This document shows, piece by piece, positions 54,721-64,000 of a stretch of 64,000 nt of DNA. Numbering within the stretch: the first letter of the stretch is position 1; every line of letters begins with the position of its first letter. The stretch comes from Adiantum capillus-veneris (lineage: Eukaryota; Streptophyta; Polypodiopsida; Polypodiales; Pteridaceae). Made by a program: the position numbers and the translations under genes. The stretch lies in contig CM043946.1 in NCBI GenBank assembly GCA_014529385.2, positions 21,566,577-21,630,576 of the forward strand, written 5' to 3'. The notes beneath the pieces were generated by a model, which was not told where the DNA came from, searched no databases, and was given only the letters and a program-made list of their open reading frames with translations.

Positions 54721-56160
54721 AATAACCCTATCTGGGATAGAATTAAAGAAGCATATTTGGTAGATCCAAAATACCAACGTATAGTATCATTAGTCTAGCA
54801 GAATAAGATGCCTGAAGCTAAAGATTACTCTCTTATGGGAGGATATCTTTACTTCAGACATAGACTCTGTGTACACAGAGACCTAGCTTTAAAGAAGACT
54901 ATTCTGTATGAAGCACACAATAGCCCTACATCAGGACATCCAGGTTATGCTAAGACTCTTCATGCTATCAGGAGGAGTTCTTTTTGGTCAGGAATGAAAG
55001 GAGACATACTGCGCTATGTGAGGCAATGTCTTTCTTGTCAGCGGATAAAAGCTGAAAGAATCAAGTTACAAGGGAAACTTCAACCTGTTGACATACCCCA
55101 GATGAAATGGGAATGCATCAGTATTGAATTTGTTACAGGATTACCTTCTACATGAGGTTATGACTTTGTATTTGTGGTTGTTGATATGCTCACAAAAGTG
55201 GCTCATCTAATACCTGTAAAGACAACCTTTACTGCTTCGGATATTAGCCGAGTATTCATCAAGGAAATTTTTAGGTTACATGGTTTACACAAGCGTATCG
55301 TTAGTGATAGAGATGCCAAGTTTACATCAAAGTTTTGGACTTCTCTTTTCCAATCTATTGGGTCACAATTAGCCTTCAGCATAGCGTATCATCCGCAGAC
55401 AGATGGGCAGACTGAAAGAGTAAATCAAGTCATTGAGGACATTCTCAGGGCCTATTGTTTTCAAGAGCCAAAGAAGTGGTTACAATATCTTCCTTTGGTA
55501 GAATATGCTTACAATTCTTTCGAACACGGACGCATTGGAATGTCACCCTTCAAAGCTCTTTATGGACAAGACTGTTTAGCACCGCTTAACTTTTCAGACC
55601 CAACCATGAGGGTAGAAGCCTCTAAGAAGATGCTAGAAGAAATGGAAGCTCAGACTAAAGCCATTCGCCAAGATATCCAAGCCACTCAGGATAGACATAA
55701 GCATTACGCAGATAAGAATCGATCAAAACGGACCTTCAAGGAAGGAGAAAACGTTTTTCTACGAGTGCGACCGAAGAAAAGCAACTGATCATTAGGAAGG
55801 TACAAGAAACTAAGCCCGAGATATTGTGGTCCCTTCGAAATCACTGAGGTTGTGAGTGACCAGGCCTACAAGCTCAAGTTACCCGTAAACGTAAAGGTTC
55901 ACGATGTATTTCACGTCAGCCTACTCAAACCCTACATTCCTAACCCCGATCAACTCTTGGACTCAGATCAGATAGTTATGCCAGCACAAGGAGTTCTCGA
56001 ACTTCAACCTGATGACGCCCTCAAATCAAGAGAAAGAAAGCTATGAAACAGGACAATTATCGAGCACCTTGTGAAGTGGAAAGATTATCCTGAAGAAGAT
56101 GCTACTTGGGAGGACTAACCAACGCTCATAAAGGATTATCCTAATAAATTATTGAGATGA
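54721..56160 (+). pseudogene. Chromovirus E integrase with chromodomain, decayed
   Basis: Integrase zinc domain HNSPTSGHPG…CLSCQRIK. The core keeps VVDMLTK, VSDRDAKF and GQTERVNQ; the first catalytic aspartate is E in the copy (CISIEFVTGLP for SMDFV). Stops at 54796, 55153, 55786, 56044, 56116 and 56158 are all in one frame. The C-terminal barrel (YCGPFEI, HDVFHVSLLKPY) is followed by a chromodomain, HLVKWKDYPEEDATWED at about 56072-56115, which in this group directs insertion to heterochromatin. This assigns E to the Tekay/Del-like chromoviruses. Confidence 0.92.
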
Positions 56161-56181
56161 GGATATCTCAAATTTTTTACG

Positions 56182-56191
56182 TTGGGGAGGA
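56182..56191 (+). other. Polypurine tract of chromovirus E
   Basis: TTGGGGAGGA directly before TGTAAGATCT. Confidence 0.85.
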
Positions 56192-56875
56192 TGTAAGATC
56201 TCTGACCCCGAGCTAAAGAGCACCCCTGTACTACAAAATAATCATACTGCAAAAAGTTACTATTTTTGGCAGCTTTTCTAAATCTGTCAGTGCCAAGATG
56301 TTTAGAATGTTATAGAGCTTTCAAAAATGAATAAAAACAATTTTTGTGAAAAATTTCCTTAAATAGTAAGTTTTTGGTCACTCGGAGACCCGTCACCCGA
56401 GACCCGTCTAGTTTTGATCGGCTCGTCAAACTGCACCCGTACCCAGAATTTAAAAAAATGCATTTTCGGACACCGGGAGCTGCTAAATACGGCAGATACT
56501 CGGGATGATGCACCTTAGCTTCGTCTTAGCACAACAAGTTTCGGAATTAAAATCCAAGCTGTAATGGCCGTCTAAGGATAAAAATAATTTTTTTCCTAAG
56601 GCTAGCGGGGGCACCGGCACTCGGGGGCTGGTGTGTGCACAAGCTCTAGGCCACTGGAGACTTGTTTAGCAGATAGAGGGCACCCTCACACACATAGGGG
56701 CTCGTGGGAGAGTTTCCAAGCCAGAGAGAGAGTGTGAGACTTAGTTAAAACAAGCAAATTGGACACTTGCAAGCTATGAACTCAAGCTGCCATGGATGAC
56801 CAAAGTGCTCATTCAGATGTAATTACCAGCAGATTTTGACCTCTTGAGGTTGGAAGCCTATTTAAGGACCTGTTC

Positions 56876-56936
56876 CCACACACACACACACACAGATACT
56901 CAGTACACACACACACACACACACCCTCACACACAT
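56876..56936. repeat. (CA)n microsatellite
   Basis: Two CA runs (about 56876-56894 and 56905-56924) separated by GATACTCAGT, with a decayed continuation. Confidence 0.95.
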
Positions 56937-57862
56937 ACCTTGGGCGAGGTGCTGCCGGCATACACAATCTCTAGGAGAGGATTAAGGGAAGGAGGTGCTG
57001 CCAATTTCTTGTCGGATTAGGCTTCTTGGATCAGCAATTAAGGTCTTAATCAACTCGAATTACAGTAATCTCGAGTTAAATTCATGCTTACATCTTAATC
57101 TCTCTATGAATCCCTTATTTTCCGCTAATACTACGCATAATCTAACTACTCTACCTAGTAGAAACTCTCTAAATCACCTATGTGATTAGTCTATTTCACT
57201 TTCTTAATCCCATTAGCTATTTATGGACCAAGTCAACCTCCTAATCACAATTAATCCATGGTTAGTAAGAAGGAATTACCAGTTAGTCAATTCAATGATT
57301 GAGTGGTGGAGATTGACCCAATTTCTAGCAATGTATCTGTCATTTCGTTAGGAAAGAGTTTAATTAAAGGATTAAACTCATATTGCAAGAGATTAATGTG
57401 TAATTAGAAGACGAATTCCCCCTCTCAAAATTAATTGTCACTAGAGAACGGAATTTCTTCCGCATATGCATAAGACATAACTGCATTTTTCCGTTCATTT
57501 TTTAGAAGGAATTAGTACATTAAAATTATCATTCAACCACTCTAATTAAGCAAGTAGCTACAAGAACTAAATTCTCCAAATGCCTAAGCTAAGAACCTTA
57601 ATTCACAGTCAATTTCCATAAGTTCAGGAGAAGATGCTATCCTAAATTGATGTAATTATGACTTGGATCACCTAATATTACCCCAAATTTATCTGAAAAT
57701 AGATAGATGAGTAATAATCGTACTTGAAGTTAATCTACTCCTTTCGTATAAGAGTAATTTCTTGATAAGGCTAACCATGTTGTATCCGGACCGTTTGTGG
57801 TTCTTATGGTAATACTGGACATTAGTTCTTTTCCAAATTCATCATCTTTAGTAGTGAGTATA

Positions 57863-58027
57863 ATGGCCCCAAAGAGGACCCGTTTTGGTGGATCTCACGA
57901 CCATGATACCGGAACAAGCAACATCAACGGAAAGGGAAAGGCTCCTCTCGTCGAGCAAGCACGGACCATCTCACGAAGCAATCAAGAGGAGATTATTGAG
58001 GCAGGTCTAATTTTAATTCAAGTATAG
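57863..58027 (+). CDS. Small basic ORF, MAPKRTRF start (54 aa)
   Basis: An ATG frame with a basic, Gly/Ser-rich sequence (MAPKRTRFGGSHDHD, NGKGKAPL) that resembles the disordered N-terminus of some plant Gag proteins. It lies in the part of the E 3' LTR without a partner. It runs into GAGGCAGGTCTAA, a possible splice donor. Too short and unsupported to name. Confidence 0.25.
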   Translation: MAPKRTRFGGSHDHDTGTSNINGKGKAPLVEQARTISRSNQEEIIEAGLILIQV

Positions 58028-58750
58028 TTTAATAACATTGCATTCGGTAAGGTAGGAAAGTAACATTACCCCAAAACATGTTGGAAGATCCAACGGAGAC
58101 CATGGCATTTTAATTGATGCATTTAAATTCAAGTAGGAAAGGATATTTTTGTACTGTCTGGTGTAGGAAGGATTGTTTGCTAGGGAAAATTAACTCGGCC
58201 AGTTCATTTTTAATTCCAATGTTGATTTAGCCATGATCCCCCTATTGATCACATGGGCAGCTCGCGAGCTTCTCGTAGTAGCTAGGATTACCTAGCTTAG
58301 GGCTGTGATCCACGTCTTGCGTTCTTTGCGGTGGATACCCACAACTTGCGTTCTTTGCGGTGGGATGTCCATGTCGTGATTTTTATGCGGTGGACAAATC
58401 TAGTTGTATGGGCAACTAGGTGTCAACGGGTGGAGTTAACACTCGCTGGGGGATTTCGTGCCTCCAGGACATTGGAAGTTTAAATGAAATGAGTTATTGA
58501 GTGAATTTTTACTAGAAAGATTGTTTTGGTACCGCTTTTAAAAACTGTTTGAAGGGCTGTCTTAATACATCTTGTGAATCGGAATTAATCAATGATTATA
58601 TATGTTGAACAACAAATGTATTAGTAATTAGGACACACAAGACAAAGTGTGAATATGGGGGTGGAAAGTGGGGGCTTGGCTCGGGTTGCCAATGCCTATG
58701 AGAAGGGTGGTCCCGATTGGTCGGGAACTCTCTGTCGCCATAGTACGGTA

Positions 58751-58830
58751 AATGACGTTAGAATTACTTTCAGAGGCACGTAAAATGACGTCACAAGGCA
58801 ATGACGTTAGAATTATCGTGCCTCTGAAAG
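58751..58830. repeat. Hairpin with flanking direct repeat inside E 3' LTR
   Basis: CTTTCAGAGGCACG (58767-58780) and its exact complement (58817-58830), each preceded by the same 16 bases AATGACGTTAGAATTA (58751-58766 and 58800-58815). The 5' LTR has only one copy of each part. Confidence 0.9.
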
Positions 58831-59031
58831 CAATGACGTGAGTCTTAGGACCGATAATTGGTTAGACACGCTTTTCTCTATGGGGTGGAACTAGATTCTT
58901 GTTGCTAGTAGGCTCAACTCAATTCACTTGGTGATGAGAGCTCGTCCGCTAGTTGATCCCTTAAACCACTTTGTTTGCTTCCACTATAGATCTAGTGGCC
59001 ACTAGGTTTACCATCAAAACCGTTGTTTGAA

Positions 59032-59525
59032 ACAAGTCAATTGCATGAGAATTTAGGAGTAGGGTAAGTAGGATCAGAGGTGGATTTCAGAACATTGCTC
59101 ACTCCAAACGAATCATTTGTGAGTTGTTTATGTGAAGTTGCAGAGTTTCACGTCTACGGCGTGAAACAACACCAAAATCATTGAACCGGTTGAAGATTAT
59201 GCTCATAAAAGTTGTCTGAACCAGTGGGTAAGTTTAAGGATGCATTTGAGGTAAATTTTCAAAAGTTTGCAAAAACTCAGATTATTTACTTTTTCTTGAT
59301 ATTTTAGGACAAATTAAGTTTTGACTTTATTCATATGCTCAAAATAGATCATGAAAAGACTGTCCAGTGAAAAAGTCCAAAAAAGTGTCAGTTTTGGGCC
59401 TAAAGTTAATAATCGTGATTATTGACTTTCATCTTAGATTTGACCAAGGTTCATACCATTGACTCATTGCATGTGTACAAACATCTTTTGTGAAGGCTCA
59501 TATAGTTTGGATCACAAAACAGGCA
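59032..59525 (+). other. Leader fragment related to relic G and element F
   Basis: 59050-59090 (GGAGTAGGGTAAGTAGGA) matches the F leader at about 61688-61705. An 8-base hairpin (59145-59152 with 59160-59167) follows. About 59230-59525 is one unit of the relic G leader repeat, including its palindrome at 59402-59429. No coding. Confidence 0.6.
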
Positions 59526-60421
59526 CCATTCTATCTTATTGCAGTATTAGCGAGAACCACGATTAAATTATCAATCCATGGGACGAAGCTGACTAGACTA
59601 GTGCATAGAGGCTACAAGAGGGTGTCAATCTCTCAAAAAACAACTGACAACTCGCATCTAACTCAAGCTACACTCAAGTGACTGGAATCACCAAAAACCA
59701 ATTGCTCATCGGCAAACAAATCACATCCGTTACAACATCAAATGACATCCAAATGTAATGAAACTTCTAGGACATGTTTATAAGACCTAAGCACACATGA
59801 TTATGGTATCAAATCTCACTTTAGGTCAAGTTCCAAAATCGCAATTATTAACAGCAATGGATTTTTGACCTAGTCGTTTTCGACCCAGAATGCATCTAAA
59901 TGCTTAGCAATGATGCCCCAATATCCCGCTTATGCTTAGTTTTTTATTTGAAAGTATAAATTCCTGATTATGATGAAATTAGGCCGCGGGTCAGAGACGC
60001 CAAAAGCTACAAATTATTGTGAACTACTTACGTCAATGCTTAGAGCTCTTACCTGCGGTTGCAATGCAACAAACACGACTGCAATGTGACAATCGGGGAG
60101 GGAGTAGGAAGCTTGAGAAGGAGGAGTGAGCGCCGTTAGCTCATGCTGTGTATTTCATCATCCAAAACTTAATTAAAACTTTACAAAGTTGGATTTTATA
60201 CCTTAGCCAAGGTCTAAAATGTGTAATGTCCATCGCCCAAGACCTTTGAGGCTCCATACTTATTGTATCTGCACCCTAGGTACACTAACTAACCTATGCT
60301 TTACACCTTGGAACTCTTATTGAGCCCGTAACACGTTATAATTATCACAATGGCTAAAAAATTTGGGAAATTACAATACATGGCCATTTTCTGAAAAATG
60401 TGAAAAGTGTGTAACTCCAAT
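59522..60421 (-). mobile_element. Inverted LTR fragment of the relic G family
   Basis: Decayed reverse-complement copy of 8020-8917, including the TATA box and the segment around GAGCTCTTACC / AAGAGCTCTACG. It is cut exactly at 60421 by the insertion of the element F LTR. Confidence 0.8.
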
Positions 60422-61355
60422 TGTTAGAAGCTAGACACACCCCACGGCATCTAACTACTCGGCGGACTATTATTTTTTGTAATTAGTCATTCATTGAGGA
60501 AAACCCGATTTTTCACCTTGTAAATATTGCGACTTACAGAAGTTTCCAGATTGTATCCCAGTTTTGATAGTTAGATGGAGTAGATGGATGATTTTGGAAC
60601 TTTAGGGTTTGAGAAGTTGTAAGGTATATATATCACTTTTTGACCTTAATGAAAAAACCTTTTGTCATTTAAAAAAAGTTTTAAGTATGTGAGTGAGCGT
60701 ACTATGTACGTGTGAGAGAGTGTGAGCTTCGTCTTGACGCTACGTGTGCAATGGTGGTCGGAATCGAGTGCGGAGAAGTGCAGGGTGTTGCCCCCGACTA
60801 GAGCTATGAGCAGATACCAACATTGCGCGCGTACGGTCTGGCTTTGGGAGCTCCTTCTACGAGCTTCATCGGTTATTTGGGTGAGCATATGTTATCTGAT
60901 TTCACATTGCAGCATATCCACGCGTTCACATTGAGTAGAGCTACACATTATGCACTTCAAATTTTGGAAACGAAGACCTGCAGATTTCGGCCAGACATCC
61001 TACGTGTTTCTGCACCGGGTGTTTTGGGCCGTGATTTTGGTTCATAGACCTTAGGGAGAGCGGCCTATAGGTATTAGTAGGATCTCCTTCAAGTTCTATT
61101 GTGTTTTGAAAATGTTTGATGGGTGTTTGGCTCTAGCAAGCGTTGTAGGAAGTATCCTCTTTTGCACTCTTGAAGACTGTGACTCAGACAACTGGTAGGG
61201 ACCTCTGTAGGAATTAGTTAGGAGTCGGTCGAGTATAGGTTGACACCTTATGCTTGCTTCCACGCGCCTGCGGGTCGAGCTTCGTCCTTAGCTGACATTA
61301 CTTGTTAGGTGAGTTCTCGTTGTGCTGACGTCCATTGCGGCGTACCTGTCCAACA
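60422..61355 (+). repeat. 5' LTR of element F
   Basis: 934 bases, TGTTAG…CCAACA, ended by a primer site one base on. A TATA box (TATATATA) is at 60625-60632. Its 3' partner is outside the window. Confidence 0.8.
60625..60632 (+). promoter_or_regulatory. TATA box of element F LTR
   Basis: AAGGTATATATATCAC, about 200 bases into the LTR. Confidence 0.5.
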
Positions 61356-61356
61356 T

Positions 61357-61374
61357 TGGCGCCGCTGCCGGGGA
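61357..61374 (+). other. Primer binding site of element F (tRNA-Asp type)
   Basis: TGGCGCCGCTGCCGGGGA, one base different from the complement of the plant tRNA-Asp 3' end, a primer common in Athila and Tat elements. Confidence 0.85.
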
Positions 61375-61907
61375 CGAAAACATTAGGTAGGTGACCGAGA
61401 CTAATCCTTGAGGATTGGGATTTTTGGCTTGCCAAGAGTCTCACTTTACATTTAGATAGGATCAGAGGGTGGAGGACTCTCTAGGTCTTAGGGGGAGTCT
61501 AGGAAGCGTGTGTCTGGCCTAGATCCTTCGACTTAGGTAGAGGAGGTAGACTTAGGTAGTTTTTAGGTAGTAGTCGAGTTCTAGAGTAGGAGTGGGAGTG
61601 GTAGAAGCGGTGAGAGGAGAGCTTGAGAGTCCGGAGAGGCCAAAAAAGCAACCAAAAACACCATTATCACCATTTCTTCATGATAGGTAGGAGTAGAGTA
61701 AGTAGGACATCATGATTCAGATCTAGAGCATTTCATGCATGTTCACTTGCTTGGTAGAATCATTACAAGTCTGTAAAAAATGCAAAAAGATGCAAAAGTG
61801 TGGTTGAAAGCCTAATTGAAATCCAAAAGTTACTATGAGTGTTTTTGATAGGTCTATAGAGCATCAGGAGAATTCCTGTCAGAAAAAACTTTAATTTTAA
61901 GCCAGGA

Positions 61908-61929
61908 GACATCCTACGCGTAGGATGTC
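61908..61929. repeat. Leader palindrome 1 of element F
   Basis: Perfect 22-base palindrome, half-site GACATCCTACG. A lone half-site follows at 62069-62078. Confidence 0.95.
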
Positions 61930-62350
61930 TACAGGCCAATCTGGGAGGAATTTTGGGATTTTGAGTTGACCAGTGTGTTCTGAAGGTAGGGTTTACCCTA
62001 ATTTCAACTGGAAAGTGGAAATTTGGCCATCTTTTGACAGGATAAGGCCAGATAGACTGAAATTGCTAGACATCCTACCCAATTAGTGCCAAAACATTAA
62101 CTTGAAACCAAAACCATAAGATGGCTGCATGAGTGTGTCTTGCATGATATATTGAGTGACTGAAAGGGGTTTCACCTCATTCGGGTAAGAAAATTGGGTT
62201 CAAAGTGGACTTTAGCACTTTTGACTGAAAAAAACAAAAACAGCTAAAGTTTGGGACTTTTGACATCCAAAACAAGATCTAAGCATACCACTGGGATACT
62301 GACATCAAGGGGAAGCTGTGGAACAAATCTGGGGTCAAACAGGCCAAAAA

Positions 62351-62372
62351 GACATCCTACGTGTAGGATGTC
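62351..62372. repeat. Leader palindrome 2 of element F
   Basis: Same site with one core change (CG to TG in the centre). Confidence 0.92.
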
Positions 62373-62475
62373 TTGTGAGTGATTTGGGACTCCAAACTGA
62401 AATCTGAGTATACCAAGGTGATCAGCAGCTCAAGGAGAGCTTAAGTCTTGAGTTTAAATCCATTCTGATGAAAAA

Positions 62476-62497
62476 GGCATCCTACGCGTAGGATGTC
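62476..62497. repeat. Leader palindrome 3 of element F
   Basis: Same site, second base G instead of A in the left arm; core CGCG intact. Confidence 0.92.
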
Positions 62498-62751
62498 TAA
62501 TGCAAGAAAATGAAGCAAGAATTTGACTTTGAGCAGTGTAAGGTGTTATATAGCCTAAGGCAAGCCTGCTAGTCAATTTTGGTCTAATTTGGAGTTCATT
62601 AAACTGTTCAATACCATCAACAGGCCGTCGGAACAGATTTCTGACTCATTGACCAGCTTATAGAAGTCCAAATCAAAAAGTAAAATCAGCTGTAAGCTCA
62701 GCACAACAAGGGGAAACAACAGTGCAAAACTCCAGGCAAAATACAGCAAGA

Positions 62752-62773
62752 GACATCCTATGCGTAGGATGTC
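62752..62773. repeat. Leader palindrome 4 of element F
   Basis: Same site with one change in the left arm (TATG for TACG). Confidence 0.92.
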
Positions 62774-63194
62774 TATTGGGACATACTGCAGAGAAAATTT
62801 GACCTGGCTTAGACAGTGAGGTTCCATTTGGCTTAAGGGTTCCAGAACTTCTTTTAGAGTGAATTTGGACCTTGGTTGCCCATTTGACAAATCAAAGACT
62901 GAATTCAAGCTTTTTCGCATAAATTGGCCAACATCAGAGAAAAGTACTGTTTCAGATTAGCAACCTAACCCTGAACATCAACATTGTATAAAATATAGTA
63001 GTGGTTGAGATTAACTCTCGAGTTATACCAATCATTACTAAGATAACCTCTAGCAGATAAATGCTTTGATTCAATTGCCGAAATTAAAACTTTTGTGTAC
63101 AGGTATATTCAGCAACAAAGCAAGAAGTTGTGCAGAAACTGATCCGTTGCCAGGTTAGTGGTTGGACTTGTGATAGGTTGCATTGATAAGTTTG

Positions 63195-64000
63195 ATGAAT
63201 TTAAGATCAGGAAGATACATTGTTAGAGACCAGAAGGTGGCACGTGACCAAGGTAGCTTAGTGTCCACCAAAGAGAGTGTAACTCAGGCAAGGTTAGATC
63301 TGCTAGCACCGATTATTGAGAAAGGTAGTGATACTGACACTTCGTCAGACAAATCTTTCTTCATGATGGGTAGTCAACAGCCAAGAGGTTTCACCTATGA
63401 TGTACCTATGCGAGAAGGAAGCACCTCCCAAAATCCTTTGAATGATTCCAGGCTTACGATGATCTTCTTAGAGGGAACAAACTCAAGAGGAGCCATAGTC
63501 TATTCTGACTATCGAGGCCGCAAGTGCATTTGTATTGAAGAGAGGCCAACACAAAGATTGGAGATAATCCGCGTGTATGATGATGGAGATAGATTCCAAG
63601 ACGAAAAGGGGAACCACTATTTAATAGTTAGCAACCCTGAAGATTATAACAAATATGGAGACAATGTGGCTAAAGGGAAAATGGTTTCAGAAACTCAAGA
63701 GCCGCCACCAAACATTGATCGGCATGGAGCTATTTTTATGTATGATAAGAAAACAATCAGGATTCCAACTTATAACGAGAATGTGGGAATCTACAAACAC
63801 GAGAGCGAGGGTATTGTCTCTTACTTTTGTAGCAAAGAACCATACGTAGACGAACTAAGCAAAGACAAGGTTCTTTACTTATTCTCTTATGAAACTGCTA
63901 CGGGGAAGGGCATAGTTTTTGTTGATAGATATGGGCGAGAATACCAACGTATTCTCCCAGAGGAAGTAGAAAGAGAAACAGGTCCAGGAGCATCAGCATA
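63195..64000 (+). CDS. Element F gag-like protein, N-terminal part, runs off window
   Basis: Open from the ATG at 63195 to the window end, 268 codons with no stop. It begins MNLRSGRYIVRDQK, a basic start as in many plant Gag proteins. It contains repeated short beta-strand-like units, AIVYSDYRGRKC…EERPTQRLE and GIVFVDRYGREYQ…LPEEV, about 130 residues apart, suggesting an internal duplication. The relic G protein carries the same units (VDQKGQLY…FERPTSQLIEV). No CCHC or protease is reached. The start fits a leader of 1.8 kb after the PBS. Gag function is inferred from position only. Confidence 0.65.
   Translation, partial: MNLRSGRYIVRDQKVARDQGSLVSTKESVTQARLDLLAPIIEKGSDTDTSSDKSFFMMGSQQPRGFTYDVPMREGSTSQNPLNDSRLTMIFLEGTNSRGAIVYSDYRGRKCICIEERPTQRLEIIRVYDDGDRFQDEKGNHYLIVSNPEDYNKYGDNVAKGKMVSETQEPPPNIDRHGAIFMYDKKTIRIPTYNENVGIYKHESEGIVSYFCSKEPYVDELSKDKVLYLFSYETATGKGIVFVDRYGREYQRILPEEVERETGPGASA

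Larger units (their letters stand above)
56192..59031 (+). repeat. 3' LTR of chromovirus E
   Basis: Starts TGTAAGATCT, typical of Del/Tekay LTRs. The last 660 bases (58374-59031) match the 5' LTR at 39787-40480; similarity stops 11 bases before the expected LTR end, so the 3' end is lost. It contains a CA microsatellite at 56876-56936 and an inverted/direct repeat scar at 58751-58830. About 57000-58370 has no partner in the window and may hold foreign sequence. Confidence 0.75.
61375..63194 (+). other. Leader of element F with four long palindromes
   Basis: About 1.8 kb without a supported ORF. Four 22-base palindromes with half-site GACATCCTACG and one half-site copy are spaced through 61908-62773. 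A possible 3' splice site (TTTTGTGTACAG) lies near 63090-63101, 90 bases before the gag-like start. Confidence 0.6.

Noticed and set aside
52133-56160. Stops removed by U-to-C RNA editing, as in fern and hornwort organelles
   Set aside because: The stop types would fit, but the element is nuclear and also carries frameshifts and a lost zinc ligand; decay by deamination is simpler.
61357-61374. Part of a tRNA-Asp gene
   Set aside because: Only the complement of the 3' end is present, directly after an LTR; it is a primer binding site.
61908-62773. CRISPR array
   Set aside because: Only four copies, irregular spacing of 125-443 bases, palindromic units and an eukaryotic retrotransposon context.

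Overview
The window is plant nuclear DNA made almost entirely of nested and decayed LTR retrotransposons. I find no convincing host gene, tRNA, rRNA or bacterial feature. Three things point to a land plant with a large repeat-rich genome (fern, lycophyte, conifer or similar; the species cannot be fixed from sequence alone): long Ty3/gypsy LTRs, a chromodomain element primed by initiator tRNA-Met, and a Tat-like element with two RNase H domains. All elements are Ty3/gypsy or non-autonomous relatives, and I label them A-H.

Layout. 1-7198: relic G (+), with a tandem-repeat leader, a gag-like relic carrying a perfect 48-bp inverted repeat, a dead protease relic, then a polypurine tract and the start of an LTR (7199 to about 8917). 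8918-10690: unassigned decayed DNA. 10690-12380: relic H (+), homologous to element B, with a PPT and a truncated LTR. 12380-16811 and 29182-32784: element A (+), gag-PR-RT, then RNase H-integrase-second protease, split by element C. 16812-29181: element C (-), complete with 2.7-kb LTRs but broken pol. 32785-35407: LTR-like and leader DNA with CGCG-centred palindromes. 35408-38821: element B (+), one ancestral reading frame of about 1,138 codons with no pol, then a PPT and LTR. 39787-59031: chromovirus E (+), with a truncated 5' LTR, tRNA-iMet PBS, decayed gag-pol, chromodomain and long 3' LTR, split by element D. 40745-51282: element D (-), a structurally intact relative of C with a 1,759-codon gag-pol. 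59032-60421: leader and inverted LTR fragments. 60422-64000: 5' end of element F (+), with a complete LTR, tRNA-Asp-type PBS, a palindrome-bearing leader and an open gag-like frame running off the window.

The main discoveries are: (1) four small leader ORFs between PBS and gag in both C and D, arranged as two tandem paralogous pairs; (2) spaced palindromes of family-specific sequence in the leaders of G, B and F; (3) in element A, two consecutive H2C2 zinc domains before the integrase core and a second retropepsin-like domain after it; (4) element B and relic H, a family with a long coiled-coil protein and no pol; (5) in-frame stop codons in E and B that fit loss of CGA, CAG and CAA codons by C-to-T change, as expected of methylated plant DNA.

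Relative history: A and E were in place before C and D entered them. C inserted in A with a GTAT target duplication and D in E with ACGC. D is the only copy with an uninterrupted gag-pol and is the best candidate for recent activity.
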